Assembly (NCBI GenBank): GCA_964577175.1 | Contig: CAZNYC010000047.1 | Coordinates: 1 to 27,262 of the forward strand | Length of the DNA stretch: 27,262 nucleotides | Origin: BS750m-G62 sp964577175 | Lineage (GTDB): Bacteria; Planctomycetota; Phycisphaerae; FEN-1346 | Direction: 5' to 3' | Shown here: positions 1 through 7,264 of the stretch, piece by piece | Layout: each line of letters opens with the position of its first letter | Position numbering within the stretch: position 1 is the stretch's first letter | Program-made: the position numbers and the translations under genes | Notes under the pieces: generated by a model | Told to the model about the DNA's origin: nothing | Databases searched by the model: none | What the model saw: only the letters and a program-made list of their open reading frames with translations

Positions 1-459
1 AAAAAGTGGAAAAAAGGGGTACGTTTCGCCTTACCCATTTTAACATTCCGGCCCCCAATCGTCCCACACGGGACAGAATCGGCGATTCGGGGTCGGAAAA
101 AGCGCATTTTCGGGGGGTGCGCGCCAAGGCGTTTTCTCAGAGTATCGATCACGGCGCGCCGCTTGACCCCGCCATGTGGTGCCCGGCCGGGAGAGCCGAC
201 CAACCCCGTTGGGCAAGCCAACCGGGCCACACCAACCCGCCGGGTGCCCCCGACGTCACTCGGGCCAGGCTCCGACCCGCTGCGCTGTTCCGGAATCGCC
301 CCCGCAAGCCCCTGGAGAGAGAGTCGCGTCACCGTCGGCCTCACCCGACGCCCGAAGCCTGGCGGGCCGGCGACCACAGGCCGCTCCGTGTGGGTCGAGG
401 CTGCCGACTTTCGACAAGACCGCAGGCGTCACTGGCGCGCCGAAACGCCAGGTTCGACG
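1..459. other. non-coding contig end with repeat remnants
   Basis: No convincing gene is seen. The open frames here are GC-rich, lack ribosome binding sites, overlap one another and have no recognisable protein content. The stretch holds the left copy of the contig-end inverted repeat (87-149) and, at about 176-237, a degraded copy of the GGCCCGGCCGG palindrome seen elsewhere in the window. The short palindrome GAATCGGCGATTC lies near 76-88. Confidence 0.6.
87..149 (+). repeat. contig-end inverted repeat, left copy
   Basis: This 63-nt stretch, beginning TCGGGGTCGGAAAAAGCGC, reappears as its reverse complement at 27200-27262 with about four mismatches. It contains a CGGGGGGTGCGCGC block and a TTTTCTCAG block. 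Because it lies near both ends of the scaffold in opposite orientation, it is probably a dispersed genomic repeat at which assembly stopped. Confidence 0.85.
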
Positions 460-488
460 TTGACATGCCCGCGGGAGGGGGGTATACT
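460..488 (+). promoter_or_regulatory. sigma70-type promoter upstream of ilvD
   Basis: TTGACA at 460-465 and TATACT at 483-488 are separated by exactly 17 nt, close to the housekeeping sigma consensus and striking in such GC-rich sequence. The predicted transcript starts near 495 and would carry a leader of about 360 nt before the ilvD start at 854. Confidence 0.8.
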
Positions 489-494
489 GCCCGC

Positions 495-853
495 TCTGAT
501 GGGAGACGCGTTTCCCATGGGGTAGGAGTTCCGCCGACGGCGGGCCCGGACGGCGATCCGGGCCCCACGGCCGACATCTGAAATCTCGGATTCGAGATTG
601 CAGATTCAACGGCCGGATTCGTGACGCTCCGGCGGACGTGGGGCTCCGGCGACGCGGCCGCCGAGTCCAAGCCCCGGAAACGCCCGACACTGGCCGCGCA
701 ACTCACCCGTGGGCTGCGCGAGACGCAGAAACCTGAACGCGAGGACGAGGCTGCGCTGCAGGGACACTTGACGTCCGTACCGATGTGGGCGCTATCGGAG
801 TGGACATTGGACTGCCGTTCGACTTTGGACTTTGGACTCCGCACGAGGTCGTC
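495..853 (+). promoter_or_regulatory. long structured leader of ilvD (candidate)
   Basis: Three strong hairpins follow the promoter: TGGGAGA/TTTCCCA at about 500-517 with a CGCG loop, CCGCC/GGCGG at about 531-543, and GCCCGGA/TCCGGGC at about 543-562. No T-tract follows, so it is not a clear terminator. A possible 8-codon leader reading frame (499-525) has no ribosome binding site. Further down are AT-richer simple repeats (581-607, and TTGGACTTTGGAC near 826-838). I do not recognise a known riboswitch or T-box. It could equally be a small RNA gene plus spacer. Confidence 0.35.
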
Positions 854-2521
854 ATGGCCAACCACCTGAAATCCGACTGGTTCAACGAACCGCTCACCGG
901 CATGCCGGCCCGGGCGCTGATGTACGCCACCGGCACCGTCACGCCGGAGGAGATGGAGAAGCCGTTCATCGGCCTGGTGTCGAGTTTCACGGACCTGATT
1001 CCCGGCCACGCGCACATGCGGCGGCTGGAGCGGAAGATCGAGCACGGCATCTTCGCGGGCGGGGGCGTGGCGTGGCTGTTCAGCGTGCCCGGCATCTGCG
1101 ACGGCGTCGCCATGGGCCACGAGGGAATGCACTACAGCCTCCCCAGCCGCGAACTCATCTGCGATATGGTCGAGACGATCACCCGGGCCCATCGGCTGGA
1201 CGGCCTGGTGCTGCTGACGAACTGCGACAAGATCACGCCCGGCATGCTGATGGCCGCCGCCCGGCTCGACGTGCCCGCCATTGCCGTCACCGCCGGCCCG
1301 ATGCACTCGGGGTGCTACAAGATGGAGCGGCTCGACCTCGTGCACGACACGTTCGAGGCCGTCGGGCGGTACAAGGCCGGCCAGATCTCCGAGGCGGACC
1401 TGAAGAACCTCGAACTGGAGGCGTGCCCCGGCGGCGGGTCGTGCCAGGGCCTCTTCACCGCCAACACGATGGCGTGCGTCACGGAGGCGATGGGCATGAG
1501 CCTGCCCGGCTGTGCCGCCGCCCTCTGCGCGTCCGCCAAGAAGGACCGCATCGCTTACGAGAGCGGCAAACGGGTGGTGGATCTCGTGCGGCAGGGCCTC
1601 ACGACGCGGACGGTCATGACCGCCGACGCCGTCGCCAACGGCATCGCGGTCGACATGGCCCTCGGCGGGTCGACGAACACGGTGCTGCACATTCCGGCCA
1701 TCGCGCACGAGGCGGGGCTCGACCTGCCGCTCGAAGTGTTCGACGAGGTCAGCCGACGCACGCCGCACATTGCCAACTTCCGTCCCGCGGGCGACATGAT
1801 GATGGAGGACCTCGACCGGGCGGGCGGCATCCCGGCCGTGCTCAAACGCATCCGCGAGGTACTGAACGATGGCCCGACCACGAGCGGCGCCTCGACGTAC
1901 GAGATCGCCGACGCCGCCTCCGTCTACAGCGACGACCTGCTCCGGCCGATGGACAACCCGTACCACGCCCAGGGCGGGATCGCGATTCTTCGCGGCAGCC
2001 TTGCCCCGGAGGGCGCCGTCATCAAGCAGAGCGCCGTGCCCGACTCGATGCGGACGTTCACCGGCACGGCCCGCGTCTTCGACACCGAGGAGGCCTGTAA
2101 CGAGGCCGTCATGGATGGTAGAATTCAGGCGGGCGACTTCGTGGTCATCCGCTACGAGGGACCCGCGGGCGGCCCGGGCATGCGCGAGATGCTGACCGCC
2201 ACCGCCGCCATCAAGGGCCTCGGCCTCGGCGACAAGGTGGCCCTGGTGACCGACGGGCGGTTCTCGGGCGGGACGGCCGGGCCGTGCATCGGCCACGTGA
2301 GTCCGGAAGCCGCCGCCGGCGGGCCCATCGGCGTGGTCAAGGAAGGCGACCGGATCACCATGAACATCGACGACCGCCGCCTCGATCTGGAGGTGGACGA
2401 GGCGGAACTCGCCAGGCGGCAGGCGGACTGGGAGAAGCCCGCCCCGAAGATCGATTACGGCTACCTGGGCCGGTACGCACGCATGGTGACGAGCGCGACG
2501 ACCGGGGCCATCTGCCGATGA
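854..2521 (+). CDS. ilvD: dihydroxy-acid dehydratase
   Basis: This iron-sulfur enzyme dehydrates 2,3-dihydroxy-isovalerate and 2,3-dihydroxy-3-methylvalerate to the 2-keto acids in valine, isoleucine and leucine synthesis, in the cytoplasm. The 555-residue product has the family's usual length and motifs: NCDKITPGM (Cys124), CPGGGSCQGLFTANTM (Cys191, Cys197) and the C-terminal GRFSGGT block. The ATG at 854 is chosen because GAGG lies 5 nt upstream and homology begins there; an in-frame ATG at 785 would add 23 residues of repeat-like sequence. The first cluster cysteine of the classical PCN motif is replaced: residues 50-52 read PGH. Clostridial-type members also have this, so the enzyme is probably active. 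It is a single gene under its own promoter; the next gene is tRNA-Gln. Confidence 0.96.
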   Translation: MANHLKSDWFNEPLTGMPARALMYATGTVTPEEMEKPFIGLVSSFTDLIPGHAHMRRLERKIEHGIFAGGGVAWLFSVPGICDGVAMGHEGMHYSLPSRELICDMVETITRAHRLDGLVLLTNCDKITPGMLMAAARLDVPAIAVTAGPMHSGCYKMERLDLVHDTFEAVGRYKAGQISEADLKNLELEACPGGGSCQGLFTANTMACVTEAMGMSLPGCAAALCASAKKDRIAYESGKRVVDLVRQGLTTRTVMTADAVANGIAVDMALGGSTNTVLHIPAIAHEAGLDLPLEVFDEVSRRTPHIANFRPAGDMMMEDLDRAGGIPAVLKRIREVLNDGPTTSGASTYEIADAASVYSDDLLRPMDNPYHAQGGIAILRGSLAPEGAVIKQSAVPDSMRTFTGTARVFDTEEACNEAVMDGRIQAGDFVVIRYEGPAGGPGMREMLTATAAIKGLGLGDKVALVTDGRFSGGTAGPCIGHVSPEAAAGGPIGVVKEGDRITMNIDDRRLDLEVDEAELARRQADWEKPAPKIDYGYLGRYARMVTSATTGAICR

Positions 2522-2620
2522 TTTCGGATTTCGGAATTCGGATTTCGGGTTGGCAGGTGGCGTTTAATCAGGCCCTGGCGATGCACTGGCCAATCCGAAA
2601 TCCGGAATCCGAAATCGAGA
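2521..2620. repeat. inverted repeat of GATTTCGGATTTCGG-type units
   Basis: The arms at about 2521-2553 and 2590-2619 are imperfect reverse complements built of repeated 'atttcgga' units. The motif is the low-complexity spacer repeat whose spurious translation reads like SDFGIRIS / NPESEIEN. A shorter relative lies in the ilvD leader near 581-607. It may act as a weak transcription stop between ilvD and tRNA-Gln, but has no T-tract. Confidence 0.7.
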
Positions 2621-2631
2621 ATCGATGGCGC

Positions 2632-2706
2632 TACCCGGTGGTGTAATTGGTAACACACGAGGTTTTGGTCCTCGTATTCCAGGTTCAAGTCCTGGCCGGG
2701 TAGCCA
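2632..2706 (+). tRNA. tRNA-Gln (anticodon TTG)
   Basis: The sequence folds as a complete cloverleaf. The acceptor stem is TACCCGG with CCGGGTA, discriminator G and an encoded CCA (2704-2706). The anticodon stem is CGAGG/CCTCG around the loop TTTTGGT, giving TTG. The T arm is CCAGG-TTCAAGT-CCTGG. The U1-A72 end pair is typical of tRNA-Gln. Confidence 0.96.
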
Positions 2707-2713
2707 GGAACGG

Positions 2714-2762
2714 CAAGTAACTGAGTCACTGAGTCACTGAGTGACTGGGTGACCGAGTAAAG
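2714..2762 (+). repeat. short tandem repeat of ACTGAGTC
   Basis: Directly downstream of tRNA-Gln the 8-nt unit ACTGAGTC/ACTGAGTG is repeated about four times and decays into GACTGGGTGACCGAGT. Because the unit is partly self-complementary the run can fold. No gene function is seen. Confidence 0.7.
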
Positions 2763-2834
2763 GCAACAACGACAACAGCGGCAACGCCCAAAGGCGTGGC
2801 GACCTGTGATTTATTGAGCCTACTGAAGTGAAGA

Positions 2835-2934
2835 TGTCATTCTGAGGCCCCGCTTGCGAGGCCGAAGAATCTCGCCGTGCGAAAGGTGACAAGGCGAGAT
2901 TCTTCGTCGGCCTTGCGGCCTCCTCAGAATGACA
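2835..2934. repeat. TGTCATTCTGAGG palindromic repeat, copy 1
   Basis: A ~100-bp inverted repeat: outer arms TGTCATTCTGAGG and CCTCAGAATGACA, inner arms GAAGAATCTCGCC and GGCGAGATTCTTC. It immediately precedes the glmU-like gene and contains an ATG (2929) that would be a misleading start codon. The same element recurs at 7373, 11755, 15035 and 19735. Confidence 0.92.
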
Positions 2935-2952
2935 AGCGAGGGAACCGACCCC

Positions 2953-3966
2953 GTGGCCGAACGCAACGTCAAAGCGCTCATCCTGGCGGCCGGCAAGAGC
3001 ACGCGCCTGAAGAGCCGCCGCTCCAAGGTGCTGCACGAGATCTGCGGCAAACAGATCCTGACGTGGGTGCTCGAAGCCTGCCGCCAGGCCGGCATCGACG
3101 AGCAGGTCGTCGTCGTCGGCGAGGTGCCCGGCCAGGTGCAGGAGGCCTACGCCGACGCCGCCGGCATCACGTGGGTCGTCCAGAAGCCGCAGCAGGGCAC
3201 CGGCCACGCCGTCATGGCGGCCGAGAACGCCCTCGAGGGGTTCGCGGGCGACCTCGTGGTCCTGATGGGCGACGCCCCGCTCATCCGGCCGGAGACCTTG
3301 CGGACCCTCGTCGACACGCACCGCGACGAGCAGGCGGCGGTGACGCTGATCACGGCCATCCTGGAGGACCCGAAGTGGTTCGGCCGCATCGTCCGCGACG
3401 CCGGCGGGAACCTGCAGGGCATCGTCGAGGCCCGCGACGCCACCCCCGGGCAGGCCGCCATCAAGGAAGTGAACCCGGCGTATTACTGTTTCCGCTGGCC
3501 GGACCTGCGGGAGGTGTTGCCGCTCATCACCAACGATAACGTCAAGGGCGAGTACTACCTGACCGATGCGGTCGGGCTGCTCATCCACGCGGGGAACAAG
3601 GCGATTGCCGTCCCGGCGGCCGAGCCGTCCGAGTGCGAGGCCGTCAACAGCCGGGCGGACCTGGCGCGGGTGCGCGGCCTGGCGCAGCGTCGCATCCTGG
3701 AGACCCACATGGCGGCGGGCGTGACGATCGAGGATCCCGCCACCACGACGATCGACTCCGGCGTCGCGATCGGCGGCGACACCGTCATCGGCCCGTGCAC
3801 GGTCATCCGCGGCCCCGCGACGATCGGGTCCGACTGCCGCGTCGGCCCGCTGGCCCACCTGCCGGCCGGCACACGGCTCGAAGACGGCGCGGAGGTGACG
3901 CCGCCGGCGGCGGCGTCGGCGAACCTGGAACCCGAACCCGGGGAGGCCGAGGGATGGACCAGATGA
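2953..3966 (+). CDS. glmU: short GlmU-type UDP-N-acetylglucosamine pyrophosphorylase
   Basis: The N-terminal nucleotidyltransferase fold transfers UMP to N-acetylglucosamine-1-phosphate for peptidoglycan precursors. Visible motifs are LAAGKSTRLKSRRSKVLH near the N-terminus, QQGTGHAV, GDAPLI, GRIVRD and GEYYLTD. A few left-handed beta-helix coils follow, but the protein stops at about 337 residues where bifunctional GlmU continues to about 450. The acetyltransferase core with its catalytic His/Lys/Arg is absent, so I infer uridylyltransferase activity only. The GTG at 2953 is preferred (GAGGGA 9 nt upstream); an ATG at 2929 lies inside the palindromic repeat. The end overlaps prs, so no frameshifted remainder exists downstream. 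Confidence 0.85.
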   Translation: MAERNVKALILAAGKSTRLKSRRSKVLHEICGKQILTWVLEACRQAGIDEQVVVVGEVPGQVQEAYADAAGITWVVQKPQQGTGHAVMAAENALEGFAGDLVVLMGDAPLIRPETLRTLVDTHRDEQAAVTLITAILEDPKWFGRIVRDAGGNLQGIVEARDATPGQAAIKEVNPAYYCFRWPDLREVLPLITNDNVKGEYYLTDAVGLLIHAGNKAIAVPAAEPSECEAVNSRADLARVRGLAQRRILETHMAAGVTIEDPATTTIDSGVAIGGDTVIGPCTVIRGPATIGSDCRVGPLAHLPAGTRLEDGAEVTPPAAASANLEPEPGEAEGWTR

Positions 3967-4931
3967 AGGTGTTCAGCGGCAGCGCGAACCGTCCGCTCGC
4001 CGAGGCCATCGCGAAGCACATCGGCAAACCCCTCGGCGACGCCCCGCACACCGTGTTTCCGGACGGCGAATCGTTCATCAAGATCAACGAGGACATCCGC
4101 GGCCAGGACGTGTTCATCATCCAGCCCACCTGCCGGCCGCAGAACGACACCCTGATGGAACTCCTTCTCTTCATCGACGCCGCCCAGCGCGCCAGCGCGG
4201 AGCGGATCACGGCCGTCATCCCGTATTACGGTTACGCGCGGCAGGACCGCAAGGACGAGGGCCGCGTGCCCATCAGCGCCAAACTCGTCGCCAACATGAT
4301 CGAGGAGGCCGGCGCCGACCGTGTCCTGGCCGTCCATCTGCACGCCTACCAGATTCAGGGGTTCTTCGACATCCCCGTCGACCACATGCTGCCGGAACCC
4401 GTCTTCGGCGAGTACTACGCGGGGCTGGGCCTGGAGGACCTGACGGTCGTCAGCCCGGACGTCGGCAACGTGAAGGAGGCCCGCGTCTACTCCGAGTTGC
4501 TGCGCGGCAAACTGGCCATCATCGACAAGGAACGCATCAGCGGCACGGAGGTCCGGGCGGGGGCCCTCATCGGCACCGTCGAGGGACGCAACGTCCTGAT
4601 CATCGACGACATGATCTCCAGCGGCGGCACCATCTGCAAGGCGGCCACCCTCCTGAAGGACCGCGGCGCCCGCGACATCTACGTCGCCGCCACGCACCCG
4701 ATGTTCGTGCCCGGTGCCGTCGAGCGGCTGGCGGCGATGCCCATCACGCGCATCACGGTGACCGACACGGTGCCCCTCTCGGACGAGGCGGCGGGGTGCG
4801 ACCTCATCAAGGTGCTGAGCCTGGCGGAACTGCTCGGCGACGCCATCGTGCGCATCCACAGACACGAATCCATCAGCGAACTGTTCCTGAAGAAACTGCG
4901 GCGCCCCGAGGAACTGATGCGCCGGAACTGA
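3954..4931 (+). CDS. prs: ribose-phosphate pyrophosphokinase (PRPP synthase)
   Basis: It makes PRPP from ribose-5-phosphate and ATP for nucleotide, His and Trp synthesis. The 325-residue product shows YYGYARQDRKDEGRVPISAKL, the flexible-loop DKERISG and the PRPP-binding loop VLIIDDMISSGGT. In the metal-binding signature the usual D-L-H-A reads H-L-H-A (HLHAYQIQGFFDIPVD), so the normally conserved Asp is His. The ATG at 3954 has GGGAGG 7 nt upstream and overlaps glmU by 13 nt. An in-frame ATG at 3963 would form an ATGA overlap with the glmU stop and also has a GAGGG 8-9 nt upstream; either is possible. The prs-rplY-pth order is common in bacteria. Confidence 0.95.
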   Translation: MDQMKVFSGSANRPLAEAIAKHIGKPLGDAPHTVFPDGESFIKINEDIRGQDVFIIQPTCRPQNDTLMELLLFIDAAQRASAERITAVIPYYGYARQDRKDEGRVPISAKLVANMIEEAGADRVLAVHLHAYQIQGFFDIPVDHMLPEPVFGEYYAGLGLEDLTVVSPDVGNVKEARVYSELLRGKLAIIDKERISGTEVRAGALIGTVEGRNVLIIDDMISSGGTICKAATLLKDRGARDIYVAATHPMFVPGAVERLAAMPITRITVTDTVPLSDEAAGCDLIKVLSLAELLGDAIVRIHRHESISELFLKKLRRPEELMRRN

Positions 4932-4946
4932 CGGAAAGGACCATCC

Positions 4947-5615
4947 GTGGCTGAGACCGAAAAACTCAAGGTCACCAAACGCGAGGCGCGCGGGACGAAG
5001 GCCTGCCGCCGTCTCCGGGCCGAGGGCCTCATCCCCGCCGTCATCTACGGGCACGGGGAGGACCCCGTGGCCGTCCAGATGCCTGCCGAGGAGTTCGAGC
5101 GGGCGCTGCGGCACCATTCGCGCATGTTCGACCTGCGCCTCGGCCGCAAGAAGGAAAGCGTCCTCCTGCGCGACATGCAGCACGACTCGCTCGGCGACGA
5201 GATCATCCACGCCGACTTCGTCCGGGTGGCCATGGACGAGGCGATCGAGATCGAAGTGCCCATCACCCTCAAGGGCAAGCCGAAGGTCGAGCACGCCGTC
5301 CTCCAGCAGACACTGGCGTCGCTGGAGGTCGAGTGCCTGCCGGCCGACATCCCACAGGAGATCCTGGCCCCGGTCGGGCACCTCGAAATGAGCCAGAGTA
5401 TCAGCGTGGCGGACCTGGAGACGCCCGACGAGGTGACCGTCCTGACGGACCCGGAGACGGTCGTGGCGACGCTGACGCCGGCCACCATCGAGGAGGAACC
5501 GCCGGAGGAAGCCGCCGCCGCCGTCGAGGCCATGGAGGAACCCGAGGTCATCGGCCGCGAGGAGGAACTCGAAGAGGGTGCCGAGGCTCCCCCGGAAGAG
5601 GAAGCCCCCGAGTAA
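4947..5615 (+). CDS. rplY: 50S ribosomal protein bL25 (Ctc form)
   Basis: It binds 5S rRNA in the large subunit; the long Ctc form carries an extra C-terminal beta domain. The 222 residues show the N-terminal RNA-binding domain (GTKACRRLRAEGLIPAVIYG, then the MQHDSLGDEIIHADFVRV block) followed by the TL5/Ctc domain with LECLP-like VECLPADIP. The last ~45 residues are an acidic Glu/Ala/Pro tail ending EEEAPE. The GTG start at 4947 has GGAAAGGA about 6 nt upstream. It sits 15 nt after prs and abuts pth with no spacer, consistent with one transcript. Confidence 0.94.
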   Translation: MAETEKLKVTKREARGTKACRRLRAEGLIPAVIYGHGEDPVAVQMPAEEFERALRHHSRMFDLRLGRKKESVLLRDMQHDSLGDEIIHADFVRVAMDEAIEIEVPITLKGKPKVEHAVLQQTLASLEVECLPADIPQEILAPVGHLEMSQSISVADLETPDEVTVLTDPETVVATLTPATIEEEPPEEAAAAVEAMEEPEVIGREEELEEGAEAPPEEEAPE

Positions 5616-6236
5616 ATGAAACTCATCGTCGGGCTGGGCAACCCGGGTCGCGAGTACGCCGACACCCGCCACAACGTCGGCTGGTGGGTGGCGGAGGTCC
5701 TGGCGGATCGCGCCGGCCTTTCCGGGTGGCGTGAGAAGTTCGAGGCCCACCTCGCGGAAGGGCGCCTCGCCGGCGAGAAGGTTGCGCTGGCGCGCCCCGT
5801 CACGTACATGAACGCGTCGGGGCGGTCGGTCCGAGCGATGATGGACTTCTGGAAAGTCGAGCCGGGGGACCTGCTGGTCGTCCTGGACGACATGGCGATG
5901 GAGGTGGGGCGCCTCCGGCTTCGCCCGTCGGGGTCGGCGGGAGGGCACAAGGGGCTTGCGTCGATCGCGCGTCACCTGGGGCACGAGCGGTTCGCCCGCC
6001 TGCGGGTGGGTATCGGTGCCCCGCCGTCGGCCGAGGAGGGCGCCGACTACGTCCTGTCGCGGTTCGCGGCGGGGGAGCGGCCGGTTATCGATGACGCCGT
6101 CGCCCGCGCCGCCGACGCCGCCGAAACCTGGATCCGCCGCGGCCTCGAGGCCGCCATGAATCGGTTCAATCAAGCCGTCGAAAGCGAACAGAAGAAGGAG
6201 GAGGCCGACCGGCCTGTCAACCATGCCAACCCCTGA
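5616..6236 (+). CDS. pth: peptidyl-tRNA hydrolase
   Basis: It cleaves peptidyl-tRNAs that drop off the ribosome, recycling tRNA. The 206-residue protein has the family signature GLGNPGREYADTRHNVGW with Asn9 and catalytic His19, YMNASG (Asn66), the LDD acidic site (Asp91) and GGHKGL. The ATG directly follows the rplY TAA without a gap, and the stop lies 14 nt inside rpsF, so translation is probably coupled on both sides. The Lys/Glu-rich C-terminal tail slightly exceeds the usual ~190-residue length. Confidence 0.96.
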   Translation: MKLIVGLGNPGREYADTRHNVGWWVAEVLADRAGLSGWREKFEAHLAEGRLAGEKVALARPVTYMNASGRSVRAMMDFWKVEPGDLLVVLDDMAMEVGRLRLRPSGSAGGHKGLASIARHLGHERFARLRVGIGAPPSAEEGADYVLSRFAAGERPVIDDAVARAADAAETWIRRGLEAAMNRFNQAVESEQKKEEADRPVNHANP

Positions 6237-6732
6237 CGATCTGAGGCTGTACGAGGCGATGTTCCTGGTCGACACCGGCGATGCCGCCGCCTGGGACGAC
6301 CTGGCCAAGCACCTCGATAACCTGCTGACCCGCGCGGGCGCCGAGATCATCGGCATCACCCGATGGGACGAACGCAAACTGGCGTACCCGGTGGGCAAGC
6401 ACAAGCGCGGCACGTACGTGTTGGCGTTCTTCTCGATGCGCGAGGGCGACGGCATCGGGGAGATCGAACACGCCTGCCGCCTCTCCGAGAAGGTCGTGCG
6501 GCTGCTCGTCCTGCGGGCCGACCACTTCAAGATCCGCGACATGCGGGTCCAGTTGGGCGAGGACATCCGCGAGGACGTCGCCGAGCGGCTCATCGAGGCG
6601 CGGGGCGAGACGGAGCCCGAGCCGGAACCCGAGGCGCCGGAGGCCGCGGAGGAGGCGGAGGGCCAGCCCGCCGCCGACACCGCCCAGGCCGAACCCGCCC
6701 CGGCGGGCGGCGACCAGCCGGCCGCTCAGTGA
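6223..6732 (+). CDS. rpsF: 30S ribosomal protein bS6
   Basis: It binds the central domain of 16S rRNA together with bS18, encoded two genes downstream. The core shows LRLYEAMFLVD, the GITRWDERKLAYPVGKHKRG block and YVLAFFSM, about 110 residues. A ~55-residue low-complexity tail of Glu, Pro and Ala follows, bringing the length to 169, well above the usual 95-135. The start overlaps the end of pth by 14 nt. The nearest strong Shine-Dalgarno (AAGGAGGAGG) is about 20 nt upstream, so initiation probably depends on coupling to pth. Confidence 0.95.
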   Translation: MPTPDDLRLYEAMFLVDTGDAAAWDDLAKHLDNLLTRAGAEIIGITRWDERKLAYPVGKHKRGTYVLAFFSMREGDGIGEIEHACRLSEKVVRLLVLRADHFKIRDMRVQLGEDIREDVAERLIEARGETEPEPEPEAPEAAEEAEGQPAADTAQAEPAPAGGDQPAAQ

Positions 6733-6754
6733 CCCCTGAACCCAGGAGACCGCC

Positions 6755-7264
6755 ATGGCCGACTTCAATCGAGTCATCCTCATCGGCAACCTCACGCGCG
6801 ACCCGCAACTGCGGTACACGCCGTCCCAGATGGCCGTCTGCGACCTCGGTGTCGCCACCAATCGCAAGTGGACAAGCAAGGACGGCCAGCAGCGCGAGGA
6901 CACCTGTTTTGTCAGCTGCACCGCCTGGGGCCGCCAGGCCGAGGTCATCCAGAAGTACCTGAACAAGGGCGCCCCCATTTTCATCGAGGGACGCCTGACC
7001 TACAGTTCGTGGGAAGGGCCGGACGGCAAGAAGCGTTCGAAACTGGAGGTCACGATCGAGCGGTTCCAGTTCCTCGGCTCGGCCGGCGGTGGCGGCGGGA
7101 ATCGCCGCGGGGGAGGCGGAGGCGGAGGCGGAGGCGGAGGCGGAGGGGGAGGGCAGCCCTCCCGCGACGTCCAGCGCCAGAACGCCTCCGGCGAAGAAGA
7201 GCAACGCCCGGCCCAGTACGATTACGACGAGGACGTCGAGGGCGAGGAGACGATCCCCTTCTAG
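6755..7264 (+). CDS. ssb: single-stranded DNA-binding protein
   Basis: It coats single-stranded DNA in replication, repair and recombination. The OB fold covers residues 1-110 (DFNRVILIGNLTRDPQLRYT, then TCFVSCTAWGRQAEVIQKYL, GAPIFIEGRL). The linker contains an almost unbroken run of about 15 glycines, encoded by a (GGAGGC)n-like simple repeat at 7107-7152. The acidic C-terminal tip ends EETIPF, the partner-docking peptide of SSB. AGGAGA lies 6 nt before the ATG. It sits in the classical rpsF-ssb-rpsR order. Confidence 0.97.
   Translation: MADFNRVILIGNLTRDPQLRYTPSQMAVCDLGVATNRKWTSKDGQQREDTCFVSCTAWGRQAEVIQKYLNKGAPIFIEGRLTYSSWEGPDGKKRSKLEVTIERFQFLGSAGGGGGNRRGGGGGGGGGGGGGGGQPSRDVQRQNASGEEEQRPAQYDYDEDVEGEETIPF
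7107..7152 (+). repeat. (GGAGGC)n simple repeat in the ssb linker
   Basis: About six near-perfect tandem GGAGGC hexamers encode polyglycine. The repeat period preserves frame, so slippage would change only linker length. Exact copy number may be unreliable in a short-read assembly. Confidence 0.8.

Noticed and set aside
341..2296. 651-codon minus-strand open frame opposite ilvD
   Set aside because: Shadow of ilvD; it has no family motifs and crosses the promoter and leader.
2953..3966. Frameshifted full-length glmU
   Set aside because: The prs gene overlaps its end, leaving no room for a downstream acetyltransferase domain in another frame.
3555..6680. 1041-codon minus-strand open frame opposite prs, rplY, pth and rpsF
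   Set aside because: Four well-identified genes occupy the other strand; the frame is a codon-bias shadow.
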